Part shown: positions 10,783-20,522 of the stretch, one piece after another
Layout of the letters: each line of letters begins with the position of its first letter
Numbering within the stretch: position 1 is the first letter of the stretch
Source of the DNA: Mycobacterium senriense
Lineage (GTDB): Bacteria > Actinomycetota > Actinomycetes > Mycobacteriales > Mycobacteriaceae
Reading direction: 5' to 3'
Assembly (NCBI RefSeq): GCF_019668465.1
Contig: NZ_AP024828.1
Coordinates: forward strand, 1 to 64,000
DNA length: 64,000 nucleotides
The notes under the pieces: generated by a model
Told to the model about the DNA's origin: nothing
Databases searched by the model: none
What the model saw: the letters and a program-made list of their open reading frames with translations, nothing else
Made by a program: the position numbers and the translations under genes

Positions 10783-11427
10783 GTGTCGCAGAAGGCGAAA
10801 TCGGCGTGGCTACCGGTGCTGTGCGCCGTGGTGGCGCTGGTGGCGGCGTGCACCCGGGTGGTGGACGGGGCGGCCGTGGCGGGATCGGGCGCCAACCGCA
10901 GGGTGGTGCAGGGCGTCGACGTCGACACGATCCTGCTGGATCAGTCGCGGATGCGCGCGATCACCGGTGCCGGTGACCATCTGACGATCATCCCGTCGAT
11001 GGACGGCACCAGCCCGGTGGACATCGACGCGCTGGCCGACACCGCACCGCGCGAGTGCCGGTTCATCTACGCCGAGACCGCGACCTTCGGGCGCGACCTC
11101 GAGGCGTTCCACAAGACGACGTTTCAGGACCCACCCGACGGCGCGCTGATCTCCGAAGGCGCCGCGGCCTATCGCGACGCCGACGCCGCCCGGCGCGCCT
11201 TCGGCACCCTGGTCGGCACCGTCGGCGACTGCGCGAACGGCTCGAGCGGCCAGCTCTACGTCGGCGACTGGAAAGCCGACGCCAGCTCGCTGCACCTGCG
11301 GCCCGGCGGGTGCGGCCGCGACTACCGGATCCTGTCGGTGGCCATGCTGGAGGTCACCTTCTGCGGCTTCGCGCAATCGGTGTCCGACATCGTGATGACG
11401 AATATCTCCGCGAACATGCCGCGATAG
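10783..11427 (+). CDS. lpqA: Lipoprotein LpqA-like
   Basis: 214 aa from a GTG preceded by AAAAGGGG at 10767-10774; a second GTG three codons upstream is weaker. The N-terminus is a lipoprotein signal: basic start, hydrophobic LPVLCAVVALVAAC, with the lipid-modified cysteine at residue 23. The mature part has paired cysteines (ECRF, DCANG, GGCGRDY, TFCGF) and resembles the mycobacterial sensor-like extracellular lipoproteins (PknH-sensor-like fold). By position it matches Rv3016. It is probably anchored on the outer face of the plasma membrane. Its stop is only 7 bases from that of the convergent mnmA. Confidence 0.82.
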   Translation: MSQKAKSAWLPVLCAVVALVAACTRVVDGAAVAGSGANRRVVQGVDVDTILLDQSRMRAITGAGDHLTIIPSMDGTSPVDIDALADTAPRECRFIYAETATFGRDLEAFHKTTFQDPPDGALISEGAAAYRDADAARRAFGTLVGTVGDCANGSSGQLYVGDWKADASSLHLRPGGCGRDYRILSVAMLEVTFCGFAQSVSDIVMTNISANMPR

Positions 11428-11434
11428 CCCGGAT

Positions 11435-12511
11435 TCAGCGGGTGGTGCCGGCGATGGTGGCGCTGCCGAGCACCTCGTCACCGTCGGGATCGGGCCGGTA
11501 CAGCACCAGTGTCTGGCCGCGGGCCACGCCGCGCATCGGCGCGCGCAGCCGCACGAAGACCTCGTCGTCGACCAGTTCGGCTATCGCGCCGGCCGTTTCG
11601 CCGTGCGCGCGCACCTGAACCGCGCACTCCACCGGGCCGGACGGCGCGACGCCCGAAGTGAAAACCGGTGTCCGGCCGACCATTTCGCGTATCTCGAGGT
11701 CGGCCGCCTCGCCCACGTGCACGGTCGAAGTCTCCGCGTCGATCGCGGTCACGTACCGCGGACGGCCGTCGGGTCCCGGCCCGGCGATGCCGAGCCCCTT
11801 GCGCTGCCCGACGGTGAACCCGTGCACGCCGTCGTGCTCGGCGAGCACGGTGCCGTCGGCGTTGACCACCGCACCGCGGCGCACCCCGATGCGCTCGCCC
11901 AGGAAGGCACGGGTGTTGCCCGACGGGATGAAGCAGATGTCATGGCTGTCCGGCTTTTCCGCGACGGTCAGGCCGCGCCGGGCGGCCTCGGCCCGGATCT
12001 GCGGCTTGGGGGTGTCCCCGATGGGGAACGCCGCGTGGCGCAGCTGCTCGGCGCTCAGGACCGCCAGCACGTAGGACTGGTCCTTGTCGTGATCGACGGC
12101 GCGGCGCAGCCGGCCGTCCGAGAGCCGGGCGTAGTGGCCGGTGGCCACCGTGTCGAACCCGAGCGCAATGGCCTTCGCAGACAGCGCCGAGAACTTGATC
12201 TTCTGATTGCACACCACGCACGGGTTGGGGGTTTCGCCGCGCGCATACGACGACACGAACTCGTCGATGACGTCCGCCTTGAACCTCTCCGCGAAATCCC
12301 AGACGTAGAACGGGATCCCGAGCACATCCGCGACGCGGCGCGCGTCGGAGGCGTCTTCCTTCGAGCAGCATCCCCGCGAGCCGGTGCGCAGCGTGCCGGG
12401 CGCCGTGGACAGCGCCAGGTGCACGCCGACGACGTCGTGTCCGGCGTCGACCATCCGGGCGGCGGCGACCGACGAGTCGACGCCACCGCTCATCGCGGCA
12501 AGCACCTTCAC
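11435..12511 (-). CDS. mnmA: tRNA 2-thiouridylase MnmA (TrmU)
   Basis: 358 aa, GTG start. It thiolates U34 in the wobble position of Lys, Glu and Gln tRNAs using sulfur delivered from a cysteine desulfurase. The PP-loop [13 protein letters not shown] lies at the N-terminus. The catalytic cysteines are in [12 protein letters not shown] and [10 protein letters not shown], and the C-terminal beta-barrel is present ([15 protein letters not shown]). It begins one base after the iscS stop, so sulfur donor and acceptor enzymes are co-transcribed. Equivalent to Rv3024c. Confidence 0.97.
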   Translation of the reverse strand: MKVLAAMSGGVDSSVAAARMVDAGHDVVGVHLALSTAPGTLRTGSRGCCSKEDASDARRVADVLGIPFYVWDFAERFKADVIDEFVSSYARGETPNPCVVCNQKIKFSALSAKAIALGFDTVATGHYARLSDGRLRRAVDHDKDQSYVLAVLSAEQLRHAAFPIGDTPKPQIRAEAARRGLTVAEKPDSHDICFIPSGNTRAFLGERIGVRRGAVVNADGTVLAEHDGVHGFTVGQRKGLGIAGPGPDGRPRYVTAIDAETSTVHVGEAADLEIREMVGRTPVFTSGVAPSGPVECAVQVRAHGETAGAIAELVDDEVFVRLRAPMRGVARGQTLVLYRPDPDGDEVLGSATIAGTTR

Positions 12512-13690
12512 TTAGGACGCCCCCGCGGCGGCCAGCGCGGCGCGACGGGCGCGGTCCACCGCCCCGGGCAGTACCCGCAGCACCGCGTCGACGTCGGCGT
12601 CGACACTGGTGTGCCCCAACGACAGTCGCAAGGACCCGCGGGCGCTGGTCGCGTCGGCGCCCATCGCGATCAGCACGTGCGAGGGCTGAGCGACGCCTGC
12701 GGTGCACGCCGACCCCGTAGAGCACTCGATTCCGTTGGCGTCCAACAGCATCAGCAGCGCGTCGCCCTCGCAGCCGCGGAACGTGAAGTGCGCGTTGCCG
12801 GGCAGGCGCAGCGGATCGCGTGCCCCGTTGAGGGTGACGTCCTCGATGCCGCCCAGCACCCCGTCGACCAGCCGATCGCGTAACGCCCGCAGCCGGGCGC
12901 TGTTGACCTCGAGCCCGTCGACCGAGATCCGGGCCGCCGCCGCCATTCCGACCGCCCCGGCGACATCGGCGGTGCCCGAACGGATGTCACGCTCCTGCCC
13001 GCCTCCGTGCGCCAGCGGCACGCACGCGACGTCGCGTCGCAGCAGCAGCGCACCCACCGCGGGCGGGCCGCCGAACTTGTGCGCGGTCACGCTCATCGCC
13101 GACAAACCGCTGGCGGCGAAGTCGACCGGCAGCTGCCCCACGGCCTGAATCGCGTCGCTGTGCATCGGGACGCCGAATTCGGCCGCGACGGCGGCGAGTT
13201 CGGCGGCCGGCAGCACGGTGCCGACCTCGTTGTTGGCCCACATCACCGAGACCAGCGCGACGTCGTCGTGGCGGGTGAGCACCTCGCGCAGCGCCGCCGC
13301 CGACACCGACCCGTCCGCGGCGGTCGGAAGCAAGGTGACCTCGGCGCCCTCGTGTTCGACGAGCCAGTTCACCGAGTCCAGCACGGCGTGGTGTTCCACC
13401 TCGCTGGTGACGATGCGCCGGTGCCGCGGCTCGGCGTCCCGGCGGGCCCAGTAGATGCCCTTGACCGCCAGGTTGTCGCTCTCGGTGCCGCCGGCGGTGA
13501 AGATGACCTCCGAGGGCCGCGCGCCGAGCCGGTCGGCGATCAGCTCGCGGGATTCCTCGATGCGGCGCCGCGCCGCGCGGCCGCTGGTGTGCAGCGAGGA
13601 CGCATTGCCGACCGTGCCCAGCACACCCGTCATCGCCTCGACGGCGGCGGGGTGCATCGGGGTGGTGGCGGCGTGATCCAGGTAGACCAT
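12512..13690 (-). CDS. iscS: Cysteine desulfurase (IscS-like)
   Basis: 392 aa from the ATG at 13690 ([11 protein letters not shown]); a GTG four codons earlier is possible. PLP enzyme of the NifS/IscS group. The Schiff-base lysine is in [14 protein letters not shown], the cofactor-binding His in [11 protein letters not shown], and the persulfide cysteine in the loop [11 protein letters not shown]. It supplies sulfur for Fe-S clusters and tRNA thiolation; the immediately following mnmA supports the second use. Equivalent to Rv3025c. Confidence 0.96.
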   Translation of the reverse strand: MVYLDHAATTPMHPAAVEAMTGVLGTVGNASSLHTSGRAARRRIEESRELIADRLGARPSEVIFTAGGTESDNLAVKGIYWARRDAEPRHRRIVTSEVEHHAVLDSVNWLVEHEGAEVTLLPTAADGSVSAAALREVLTRHDDVALVSVMWANNEVGTVLPAAELAAVAAEFGVPMHSDAIQAVGQLPVDFAASGLSAMSVTAHKFGGPPAVGALLLRRDVACVPLAHGGGQERDIRSGTADVAGAVGMAAAARISVDGLEVNSARLRALRDRLVDGVLGGIEDVTLNGARDPLRLPGNAHFTFRGCEGDALLMLLDANGIECSTGSACTAGVAQPSHVLIAMGADATSARGSLRLSLGHTSVDADVDAVLRVLPGAVDRARRAALAAAGAS

Positions 13691-13723
13691 GACGCGACCC
13701 ACGATACCGGCCCGCCCGTTTGC

Positions 13724-14569
13724 TCAGGCCACCAGCACGTGCCCGTGACCAGCGCGCCGGTCGGTTCCGGCACCCACCGCGGACTGGCACCGGCCGGCCA
13801 GCGCGCGCCGGTCGGTCCCGGGGAGCTGCAGAGACTCGACGTGCACCCTTGCCAGCGTGCGCGGCACGACGAGCAGCCGGCGGATCGAGCTCAGCAGGGT
13901 CTCATCGCCGACGAAGGCCGGCACCGTCGAGGGGGTGCCGTCCACGTGGTGGTAGGTCAGCCGCAGCGGCTGCACCGGACGGGCGGCGTCGATCGCGGCC
14001 TGGAACATCGCCGGATAGAAGGCGCCGCGGTCCCGGCCGCACCAGGTGGTGCCCTCCGGGAAAGCGACGACCGTCTGACCGGCGCGCAGCCGGCGGGCGA
14101 CGGCGTCCACCACACCGGGCAGGCACCGCAGGCTGGACCGCTCGATCGGGATGATCTTCAGGATGCGGGCCACGATCCCGGTCGCCGGGCCGGTGAACAT
14201 GTCGGCCCGCGCGACGAACGACCCGGGCAGCACCGAACCGATGGCGAAGACGTCGACCCAGGACATGTGCGGGCTCACCACCAGCACGCCGCTCAGGTTG
14301 CGAATCGGGTTGCCCGTCACGGTGATTCGGACGCCCAGGCAACGCAACACCAAGCGGCAATAGATGCGCTGCACGCGGGTGCGGCCCGGCAGCGGCACCG
14401 CCAGCAGCGGCAGCCCCGGCGCCAGCAGCAGCGCCAGCATGAGGCGAAGCGTCACCCGCAGCGCCCTGCGCAGAGGTCGCGACGCGATGACGTCGCCCGC
14501 ACCCACACAGCCGGCGTCGCACGAGGCGCGCGGTAGCCAGGAGTGCCCGGTGCCCGCCGGGGCGTTCAT
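13724..14569 (-). CDS. 1-acylglycerol-3-phosphate acyltransferase (PlsC-like)
   Basis: 281 aa from the ATG at 14569, which overlaps the stop of the upstream GNAT gene as ATGA. PlsC-type lysophospholipid acyltransferase. Motif I is HMSWVD (the H-X4-D catalytic pair, within VVSPHMSWVDVFAIG) and motif III is FPEGTTWCGRDRG. A hydrophobic segment (RLMLALLLAPGLPLLAVPL) at the N-terminus fits membrane association. The coupled GNAT/OlsB-like gene suggests the two act on the same acyl-lipid product, as in ornithine-lipid pathways (OlsB plus OlsA). Equivalent to Rv3026c. The exact lipid is not known. Confidence 0.85.
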   Translation of the reverse strand: MNAPAGTGHSWLPRASCDAGCVGAGDVIASRPLRRALRVTLRLMLALLLAPGLPLLAVPLPGRTRVQRIYCRLVLRCLGVRITVTGNPIRNLSGVLVVSPHMSWVDVFAIGSVLPGSFVARADMFTGPATGIVARILKIIPIERSSLRCLPGVVDAVARRLRAGQTVVAFPEGTTWCGRDRGAFYPAMFQAAIDAARPVQPLRLTYHHVDGTPSTVPAFVGDETLLSSIRRLLVVPRTLARVHVESLQLPGTDRRALAGRCQSAVGAGTDRRAGHGHVLVA

Positions 14570-15411
14570 CGCTCGCCGCCCGCCATTTCCGACGCCGCCG
14601 AGACCGAGCGGAGTCGCTTGAGATATCGAGTGTCGGCGTGCGCCTTGTCCAGCAGGACGCAGAAATCGCCGACGCCGAAGTCCGGGTCGTGCGCGGGCTC
14701 GCCGCACACCTGGGCGCCCAGCCGCAGGTAACCGCGCAGCAGCGCCGGAACCGAGGGCCGCGCGGGCGGCGCGATGTCGTCGATCGCCGTCCCGTCCACC
14801 ACCACCGGCCGGTGCGGGTAGACGCGGTATTCCGGCGGGGCCCCGTGCCGGCTCAGGATGAAGTCGCGGACGCCGCGCAGCTGCGTGCCCGGAACGTCGG
14901 ATTCGCCCCCGATGGGCACCGATACGCACCCGGTCACGCAGTCGTAGCCGTAGCGGTCCAGGTAGGCCAGGATGCCCGCCCACATCAACAGGACGACGCC
15001 GCCGTTGCGATGGCCGTCGCGCACCACGGCGCGTCCCATCTCCACCAGGGAGGGCCGCAGCGGATCGAACGCGCGGATGTCGAACTCGGTGGCGGTGTAG
15101 AGCCCGCCGGCCGCGATGGCCCCCGCCGGCGCAAGCATGCGGTAGCAGCCGACCATTTCACCGGTGTCGTCGTCGCGCACCAGCAGGTGGTCGCAGAACT
15201 CGTCGAACCTGTCGACGTCCAGTCCGTCCTGTTCGGCAGCGGGCAGTGCGAAACCGGGCGTGCTGGTGAATACGTCGTACCGGAGTCGCTGCGCCGCTTC
15301 GATCATGGCGGGGTCGGTGGACAGCAACAGGGAGTAGCGAGGTGCGGCCGACGAGCTGGTGGCCGTACCGGTCGACTTATCGCTGGGTATGAGGACTGAA
15401 GCAATGCTCAT
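14566..15411 (-). CDS. GNAT-type acyltransferase, OlsB/hemolysin-like
   Basis: 281 aa from the ATG at 15411; a TTG three codons upstream is also open. Acetyltransferase-fold protein similar to the OlsB and autoinducer-synthase-like group: AAQRLRYDVF near the N-terminus, then GCYRMLAP and ELGRAVV-like VEMGRAVVRDGHRNGGVVLLMWAGI. OlsB transfers 3-hydroxyacyl chains to ornithine. A partner PlsC-like gene follows with a 4-base overlap, so an aminolipid role is plausible but unproven. Equivalent to Rv3027c. Confidence 0.8.
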   Translation of the reverse strand: MSIASVLIPSDKSTGTATSSSAAPRYSLLLSTDPAMIEAAQRLRYDVFTSTPGFALPAAEQDGLDVDRFDEFCDHLLVRDDDTGEMVGCYRMLAPAGAIAAGGLYTATEFDIRAFDPLRPSLVEMGRAVVRDGHRNGGVVLLMWAGILAYLDRYGYDCVTGCVSVPIGGESDVPGTQLRGVRDFILSRHGAPPEYRVYPHRPVVVDGTAIDDIAPPARPSVPALLRGYLRLGAQVCGEPAHDPDFGVGDFCVLLDKAHADTRYLKRLRSVSAASEMAGGER

Positions 15412-15577
15412 GAAGCCCAACGTGGCGTAGTCGATGTGCTAGTCGGCATCGACGCTGTGACGTGTCGGTGCACGTGAGATGACGAACTGGGCGCGGACGG
15501 GTCCCGGGTCCCGCGGTGCGACGCAGCTCACACAGCGTGGGCAACAACGGGATGAACGCGGCGTTGCCGCCTGCCGC

Positions 15578-15603
15578 GGTTGAGCACGGACCGCCGCGGG
15601 TAG
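15578..15603 (+). promoter_or_regulatory. SigF-like promoter before the FeS photolyase
   Basis: GGTTG - 15 bases - GGGTAG, matching the mycobacterial SigF pattern GGTTT-N15-17-GGGTA at 9 of 10 core bases. The -10 ends only 3 bases before the GTG at 15607, so the transcript would be leaderless or the true start codon is a little downstream. Confidence 0.5.
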
Positions 15604-15606
15604 GTC

Positions 15607-17151
15607 GTGCAAGGTAACCAATCCTTCGGCGATGCGGACTTCGTCTTGAACCACACCTCGGACGCGGGTACGAGCGCGGGCGCGCGCCGCTGGTGTTTTG
15701 CCGATCAACTGGGTCCGCATTTCCTGGATCACCCCGACCAGCCGGTGCTGCTCATCGAGTCCCGCGCGATCTTCGAACGCCGCCGATTCCACCGCCGTAA
15801 GGCCCACCTCGTGTTGTCCGCGCTGCGCCATCGCGCGGCCGAACTGGGCGACCAGGCGCAGTTCCTGCAAACCCGCACGTATGGGGAAGCCCTGGAACAG
15901 GTGCAGGAGCGGATCAGCGTGTGTCAGCCCACCACTTGGGCGGCGGAGGAGTTCGTGCGGTCGAACCCGACGATCGACGTGTTACCCGCACGCGGTTTCT
16001 GCACCGACCGCGCTGAGTTCGACGAGTGGGCCAAGCGGCAGCGCACGCTACTGCTGGAGAACTTCTACCGCGACGCGCGCCGCCGGTTCGACCTGTTGAT
16101 GGACGGTGACCAGCCCGCGGGCGGGCGGTGGAACTTCGACGCCGACAACCGCGAGCCGGCGCCGAAGGACACCGCAACGCTGGAGGTGCCCGCGCCTTGG
16201 CGTCCCGACGAGGACGACATCGACGAGCAAGTGCGCGCCGACCTGGACCGCTGGGAACGCGACGGCGCCGTCGCCTTTGTCGGCCGCGACGGGCCGCGCG
16301 AATTCGCCGTCACCGCAACCGAAGCGCAGTCCGCCTTCAAGGTGTTCCTGCGGGATCGGTTGCCGCACTTCGGCCCTCACGAGGACGCCATGCTCAGCGG
16401 CGACCGGTTCATGGCGCACAGCCTGTTGTCGGCCCCGATGAACCTCGGCCTACTGGACCCGCTGGATTGCGCGTACGCGGCCGAGGACGCCTACCGGGCC
16501 GGCGAGGCAGCGCTGAACAGCGTCGAGGGTTACATCCGCCAGCTGATCGGGTGGCGTGACTACATCTGGCACGTCTATTGGCATTTCGGACCCGAGTATC
16601 GCCATCGCAACGCGCTCCGGGCGCGCGCGGGGCCACCGGACTGGTTCGCCGACCTCGACGCCGACGCGGTCGAGGCGCGCTGCCTGAAAGACGTGCTGGC
16701 GCAGGTGCGCGACCACGGCTGGGCGCATCACATCCCGCGACTGATGGTGTTGTCCAACTACGCGTTGCAGCGCGGGTGGAATCCCGCCGCAGTCACCGAC
16801 TGGTTCCACCGGTGCTTTGTCGACGGCTACGAGTGGGTGATGGTCGCCAACGTCGTGGGTATGTCGCAGCACGCCGACGGCGGGCTGATGGCGACGAAGC
16901 CATACGCCGCGGGTGGCGCCTACATCAACCGCATGAGCGACTATTGCGGGCACTGCTCGTATCGCCCCACCGAGCGAGTCGGTGAGCGCGCCTGCCCGTT
17001 CACGGGCGGCTACTGGTCGTTCCTGAACCGCAACAGGAGAACTCTGCAGGGCAACCGGCGCATGACCCAGCCGTTGGCGGGTCTGCGGCGGCTCACCGAT
17101 CTCGACGACGTCGTCGAACAACAGCGCCGGCTCGGGCAGGCCCCGCCGTGA
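15607..17151 (+). CDS. FeS-type bacterial cryptochrome/photolyase
   Basis: 514 aa from a GTG. N-terminal photolyase-related Rossmann domain (RRWCFADQLGPHFLDHPDQ), then the helical FAD domain (GYIRQLIGWRDYIWHVYW, then a Leu-rich segment around LSNYALQRGWNP). The C-terminal C-x2-C-x12-C in YCGHCSY...ACPFTGGYW plus an upstream cysteine in EARCLKDVL match the four ligands of the [4Fe-4S] cluster in the PhrB/FeS-BCP group, known to repair (6-4) photoproducts. About 25 N-terminal residues before RRWCFADQ are not typical, and a TTG at 15646 is an alternative start. A SigF-like promoter sits directly upstream. Confidence 0.88.
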   Translation: MQGNQSFGDADFVLNHTSDAGTSAGARRWCFADQLGPHFLDHPDQPVLLIESRAIFERRRFHRRKAHLVLSALRHRAAELGDQAQFLQTRTYGEALEQVQERISVCQPTTWAAEEFVRSNPTIDVLPARGFCTDRAEFDEWAKRQRTLLLENFYRDARRRFDLLMDGDQPAGGRWNFDADNREPAPKDTATLEVPAPWRPDEDDIDEQVRADLDRWERDGAVAFVGRDGPREFAVTATEAQSAFKVFLRDRLPHFGPHEDAMLSGDRFMAHSLLSAPMNLGLLDPLDCAYAAEDAYRAGEAALNSVEGYIRQLIGWRDYIWHVYWHFGPEYRHRNALRARAGPPDWFADLDADAVEARCLKDVLAQVRDHGWAHHIPRLMVLSNYALQRGWNPAAVTDWFHRCFVDGYEWVMVANVVGMSQHADGGLMATKPYAAGGAYINRMSDYCGHCSYRPTERVGERACPFTGGYWSFLNRNRRTLQGNRRMTQPLAGLRRLTDLDDVVEQQRRLGQAPP

Positions 17152-17528
17152 TGCTGACCGCCGATCGTAGGATCGCGGCGCCGCCGGCGGCGGTGTGGAA
17201 ATTGCTGGTCGACCTGGACGCGTGGCCGAGGTGGGGCCCGACGATTCGGAGGGCCCGGCTGGACCCCCCGCACACCGAGCTGGCCTTGCACGCCACCGGC
17301 ACGGTGCAGACCTCCCTGCTGGTCGCGGTGCCGTTCGAAGTCACCGAGTTCGAGCCCGGGCGCCATTGGGCGTGGAAGGTGGCCGGCGTGCCGGCGACCC
17401 GACACCGGGTGGACCCGGTGGACGGCGGCGCGCGGGTGAGCATCTCGGTGCCATGGTGGTCCGCGCCGTACCTGACGGTGTGCTCTGTCGCGGTGCGCCG
17501 CATTGACGCGATGCTGACCGGCGCCTAG
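17151..17528 (+). CDS. SRPBCC family protein (polyketide cyclase/dehydrase-like)
   Basis: 125 aa from the ATG at 17151, which overlaps the photolyase stop by one base; an in-frame GTG is at 17148. Bet v1-like lipid-binding fold: RRIAAPPAAVWKLLVDLDAWPRWG, VTEFEPGRHWAWKV and the C-terminal helix. It is translationally coupled to the FeS photolyase, so it belongs to the same light or stress response unit. No catalytic residues can be named. Confidence 0.85.
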   Translation: MLTADRRIAAPPAAVWKLLVDLDAWPRWGPTIRRARLDPPHTELALHATGTVQTSLLVAVPFEVTEFEPGRHWAWKVAGVPATRHRVDPVDGGARVSISVPWWSAPYLTVCSVAVRRIDAMLTGA

Positions 17529-17564
17529 CGGGGGTCGACGGCCGACGCCAGAATCGTTGTACGA

Positions 17565-17603
17565 CTCCGCAATCCGCTAGCACGGGCGCTAACGGATTCG
17601 GAG
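17565..17603. repeat. Dispersed inverted repeat, copy 1
   Basis: Imperfect stem CTCCGCAATCCGCTAGC pairing with GCTAACGGATTCGGAG across a 6-base loop. A related element (CAATCCGCT..C ... GCGCTA.CGGATTCG) lies at 43770-43797. Both follow photolyase transcription units. It could be a factor-dependent terminator or a small palindromic repeat family. Confidence 0.5.
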
Positions 17604-17649
17604 ATCGGCGGATGGTGCGCAGAGACGGTGCGATGCGCACCGAACGCAA

Positions 17650-17679
17650 AAGCCCCCGGCGCCGCGGCGCCGGGGGCTT
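17650..17679 (-). terminator. Intrinsic terminator of the etfBA operon
   Basis: A fully palindromic 30 bases, AAGCCCCCGGCGCC then its complement. On the minus strand it is followed directly by a T run (TTTT). It starts 13 bases after the etfA stop. Confidence 0.85.
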
Positions 17680-17691
17680 GAGGCCGAGAAA

Positions 17692-18648
17692 TCAGCCCTT
17701 GCGTGCCTTGATCGCCTCGGTCAGCTGCGGAGCGACCTTGAACAGGTCGCCCACCACGCCGTAGTCGGCGATCTCGAAGATGGGTGCCTCTTCGTCCTTG
17801 TTGACCGCGATGATCGTCTTGGATGTCTGCATGCCCGCGCGGTGCTGGATGGCACCGGAGATGCCCAGCGCGATGTAGAGCTGCGGCGAGACGGTCTTAC
17901 CGGTCTGGCCCACCTGGAACTGGCCCGGGTAGTAGCCGGAGTCGACGGCGGCGCGCGACGCACCAACGGCCGCACCCAGCGAGTCGGCCAGCTCCTCGAC
18001 GACGCTGAAGTTCTCCGCGCTGCCGACACCGCGACCACCGGAGACGACGATGGTGGCCTCGGTCAGCTCCGGACGGTCACCGGCGACCGCCGGCTCGCGG
18101 GCGGTGATCTTGGTGGCGTTCTCCGCCGGGGCCGGGACCTCGACCTTGACTTCTTCGCCGGCGCCGGCCTGCGGCTCGGCGTCGACGGCTCCGGCGCGCA
18201 CGGTGATCACCGGGGTGTCGCCGTTGGCCTGCGCCTCCACGGTGAACGCGCCACCGAAGATGGAGTAGGTCGCCTTATTGCCTTCCTTGACCTCGACCAC
18301 GTCGACCAGCAGGCCGGAACCGATCCGGGCAGCGAGCCGGCCGGCGATTTCCTTGCCATCGGCGTTGGCCGACAGGATCACCGCGGCGGGTGAGCTGGAC
18401 TCGGCGAGCGAGGCCAGCACGTCGACCACCGGGGTGAGCAGGTATTTGTCGACGTCGTCGGACTCGGCGACGTAGATCTTGGCGGCGCCGGCCTCCTTGA
18501 GCCCGTCGATCAGGGGCGCGGCGGTCCCGGGAGCGCCCACCACGACGGCGGCGGGCTCACCCAGCGCGCGGGCGGCGGTGATCAGTTCGGAGGTGACCTT
18601 CTTCAGCGCACCTTCTGCGTGCTCGACGAGCACCAGTACTTCAGCCAT
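17692..18648 (-). CDS. etfA: Electron transfer flavoprotein alpha subunit
   Basis: 318 aa. ETF alpha (FixB). An N-terminal Rossmann-like domain starts [16 protein letters not shown]. The C-terminal FAD-binding domain has [55 protein letters not shown] and the closing [14 protein letters not shown]. Together with EtfB it accepts electrons from acyl-CoA dehydrogenases in beta-oxidation and passes them to the membrane quinone reductase. Downstream of etfB in one operon, ending at a strong terminator. Equivalent to Rv3028c. Confidence 0.98.
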   Translation of the reverse strand: MAEVLVLVEHAEGALKKVTSELITAARALGEPAAVVVGAPGTAAPLIDGLKEAGAAKIYVAESDDVDKYLLTPVVDVLASLAESSSPAAVILSANADGKEIAGRLAARIGSGLLVDVVEVKEGNKATYSIFGGAFTVEAQANGDTPVITVRAGAVDAEPQAGAGEEVKVEVPAPAENATKITAREPAVAGDRPELTEATIVVSGGRGVGSAENFSVVEELADSLGAAVGASRAAVDSGYYPGQFQVGQTGKTVSPQLYIALGISGAIQHRAGMQTSKTIIAVNKDEEAPIFEIADYGVVGDLFKVAPQLTEAIKARKG

Positions 18649-18684
18649 GGGTTATTTCGCTCTTCTCGTCTTGAGGAACTCGGG

Positions 18685-19476
18685 TCAGATGATCTTCTGG
18701 GCAACCAGGTACTTGGCGACGTCGTTACCGCCCTCGCCCTCGTCGGTGACCTTCTCACCCGCGGTCTTCGGCGGCTTGGGCGTCGACGACAGCACGGTCG
18801 AGCCGGCGTTTTCCAGCCCGACCTCGTCACTCTCGACGCCGATATCGGCGAGGGTCAGCACGGTGACCTCTTTCTTCTTGGCGGCCATGATGCCCTTGAA
18901 GGAGGGGAAGCGCGGCTCGTTGATCTTCTCGGTAACGCTGACCACCGCGGGCAGCGTGGCCTCGAGGGTGAACAAACCCTCGTCGGTCTCCCGCTCGCCG
19001 GTGACCTTGTCGCCCTCGATGGAGAGCTTGCGTACGTGGGTGAGCTGCGGCAGGCCCAGGTACTCGGCGATGACGGCCGGCACCGCGCCGCCGGTTCCGT
19101 CGGTGGCCTCGTTGCCGGCGATGACCAGGTCGGTGCCCTCGATGGTGCCCAGGGCACGCGCCAGCGCCCATCCGGTCTGGACCACGTCCGAGCCGTGCAT
19201 TCCGTCGTCCTTGAGGTGGACGGCCTTGTCGGCGCCCATCGACAGAGCCTTACGGATCGCCTCGTTGGCGCGTTCGGGACCCGCGGTGAGCACGGTCACC
19301 GAGCCTTCGCCGCCCTCGCGCTCACGGATCTGCAGCGCCTCTTCCACCGCGCGCTCGTTGATCTCGTCCAGCACCGCGTCGGCGGCCTCACGGTCCAACG
19401 TGTAATCGCCGTCAGAAAGCTTGCGCTCCGACCAGGTGTCTGGGACCTGCTTGATCAGGACCACGATGTTCGTCAT
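18685..19476 (-). CDS. etfB: Electron transfer flavoprotein beta subunit
   Basis: 263 aa from the ATG at 19476 (MTNIVVLIKQVPDTWSERKL), with AGGAGG upstream; the frame is open further but lacks coding character. ETF beta (FixA) binds AMP: AVEEALQIRE, TAGPERANEAIRKALSMGADKAVHL and VIAGNEATDGTGGAVPA are family signatures. It forms the heterodimer with EtfA, encoded 36 bases downstream. Equivalent to Rv3029c. Confidence 0.97.
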   Translation of the reverse strand: MTNIVVLIKQVPDTWSERKLSDGDYTLDREAADAVLDEINERAVEEALQIREREGGEGSVTVLTAGPERANEAIRKALSMGADKAVHLKDDGMHGSDVVQTGWALARALGTIEGTDLVIAGNEATDGTGGAVPAVIAEYLGLPQLTHVRKLSIEGDKVTGERETDEGLFTLEATLPAVVSVTEKINEPRFPSFKGIMAAKKKEVTVLTLADIGVESDEVGLENAGSTVLSSTPKPPKTAGEKVTDEGEGGNDVAKYLVAQKII

Positions 19477-19558
19477 GAGTGTGGTTCGTCCTCCTAGAAG
19501 GGGGCTCGCAGCATTCGACTGCGAAACCTCGGTACGCGTGTTCGCAACGCACGGCCGT

Positions 19559-19574
19559 GTTACTACCCGGTAAC
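19559..19574. promoter_or_regulatory. Inverted repeat GTTAC-N6-GTAAC upstream of etfB
   Basis: Perfect 5-base arms in the divergent region between etfB and the methyltransferase gene, about 85 bases before etfB. It could be a TetR-family (lipid-responsive) operator. No regulator gene is adjacent. Confidence 0.3.
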
Positions 19575-19703
19575 TTTGTGCGGTATGCATTCACACCATA
19601 GCGGGTCGTAGTGCACGTTCTCGCAGCCCGTCCGCCGCTTGCGGAGCGGGCCCCCGCTTCCCCGGTTCGCGAATCCGACACTTCGCGTTAGCCTGCCTAT
19701 GCA

Positions 19704-20522
19704 ATGAGCGCACTCGTGCCTGACGTCCCGCAGCACACCCCCGGCGACACCGCGTCGGCGGGTGACGCGGTGATGATGCTGACGGGCGAGCGCACCATCC
19801 CGGGCCTGGACATCGAGAACTACTGGTTCCGTCGCCACGAGGTTGTCTACCAGCGACTGGCCGAGCGTTGCGTCGGGGCCGACGTGCTCGAGGCCGGCTG
19901 CGGCGAGGGTTACGGTGCGGACCTGATCGCCGGTGTCGCCCGCCGCGTCATCGCGGTGGATTACGACGAGGCCGCGGTGGCCCATGTCCGCAGCCGCTAC
20001 CCCCGGGTGGACGTCATGCAGGCCAACCTCGCGCAGCTGCCGCTGCCCGATGCGTCGGTGGATATTGTGGTCAACTTCCAGGTGATCGAACACCTGTGGG
20101 ACCAAACACAGTTCGTCGTCGAGTGCGCCCGGGTGCTGCGCCCGTCCGGTCTTTTGCTGATGTCGACGCCCAACCGCATCACCTTCTCGCCGGGCCGCGA
20201 CACCCCGATCAACCCTTTCCACACCCGGGAGCTCAACGCGGCCGAGCTGACCCAGCTGCTCGTCGACGGCGGTTTTACCGATGTTTCGGTCAGCGGCCTG
20301 TTCCACGGCCCCCGGCTTCGCGAAATGGATGCCCGGCACGGCGGCTCGATCATCGACGCGCAGATCGCGCGGGCCGTCGCCGACGCGCCGTGGCCGCCCG
20401 AGCTGGCGGCCGACGTCGCGGCGGTCACCACCGGGGACTTCGACATGGTCGAGGCCGGCGCGGACACCGGCCGGCACATCGACGACAGCCTCGACCTGAT
20501 CGCGATCGCGGTAGCGCCGTGA
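19704..20522 (+). CDS. SAM-dependent methyltransferase, Rv3030-like
   Basis: 272 aa class I methyltransferase. Motif I is VLEAGCGEGYGADLI near residue 60, motif II VIAVDYDEAAV, and the post-I segment is DIVVNFQVIEHLW. It is the first gene of an operon with GH57 and glycosyltransferase genes, overlapping the next by 4 bases (GTGA). In M. tuberculosis this cluster makes methylglucose lipopolysaccharide, and Rv3030 is the proposed sugar 6-O-methyltransferase. That assignment is carried over from family and context. Confidence 0.88.
   Translation: MSALVPDVPQHTPGDTASAGDAVMMLTGERTIPGLDIENYWFRRHEVVYQRLAERCVGADVLEAGCGEGYGADLIAGVARRVIAVDYDEAAVAHVRSRYPRVDVMQANLAQLPLPDASVDIVVNFQVIEHLWDQTQFVVECARVLRPSGLLLMSTPNRITFSPGRDTPINPFHTRELNAAELTQLLVDGGFTDVSVSGLFHGPRLREMDARHGGSIIDAQIARAVADAPWPPELAADVAAVTTGDFDMVEAGADTGRHIDDSLDLIAIAVAP

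Noticed and set aside
19868..20518. Long N-terminal extension of the GH57 protein
   Set aside because: Shadow of the methyltransferase gene; GH57 similarity begins at the GTG at 20519.
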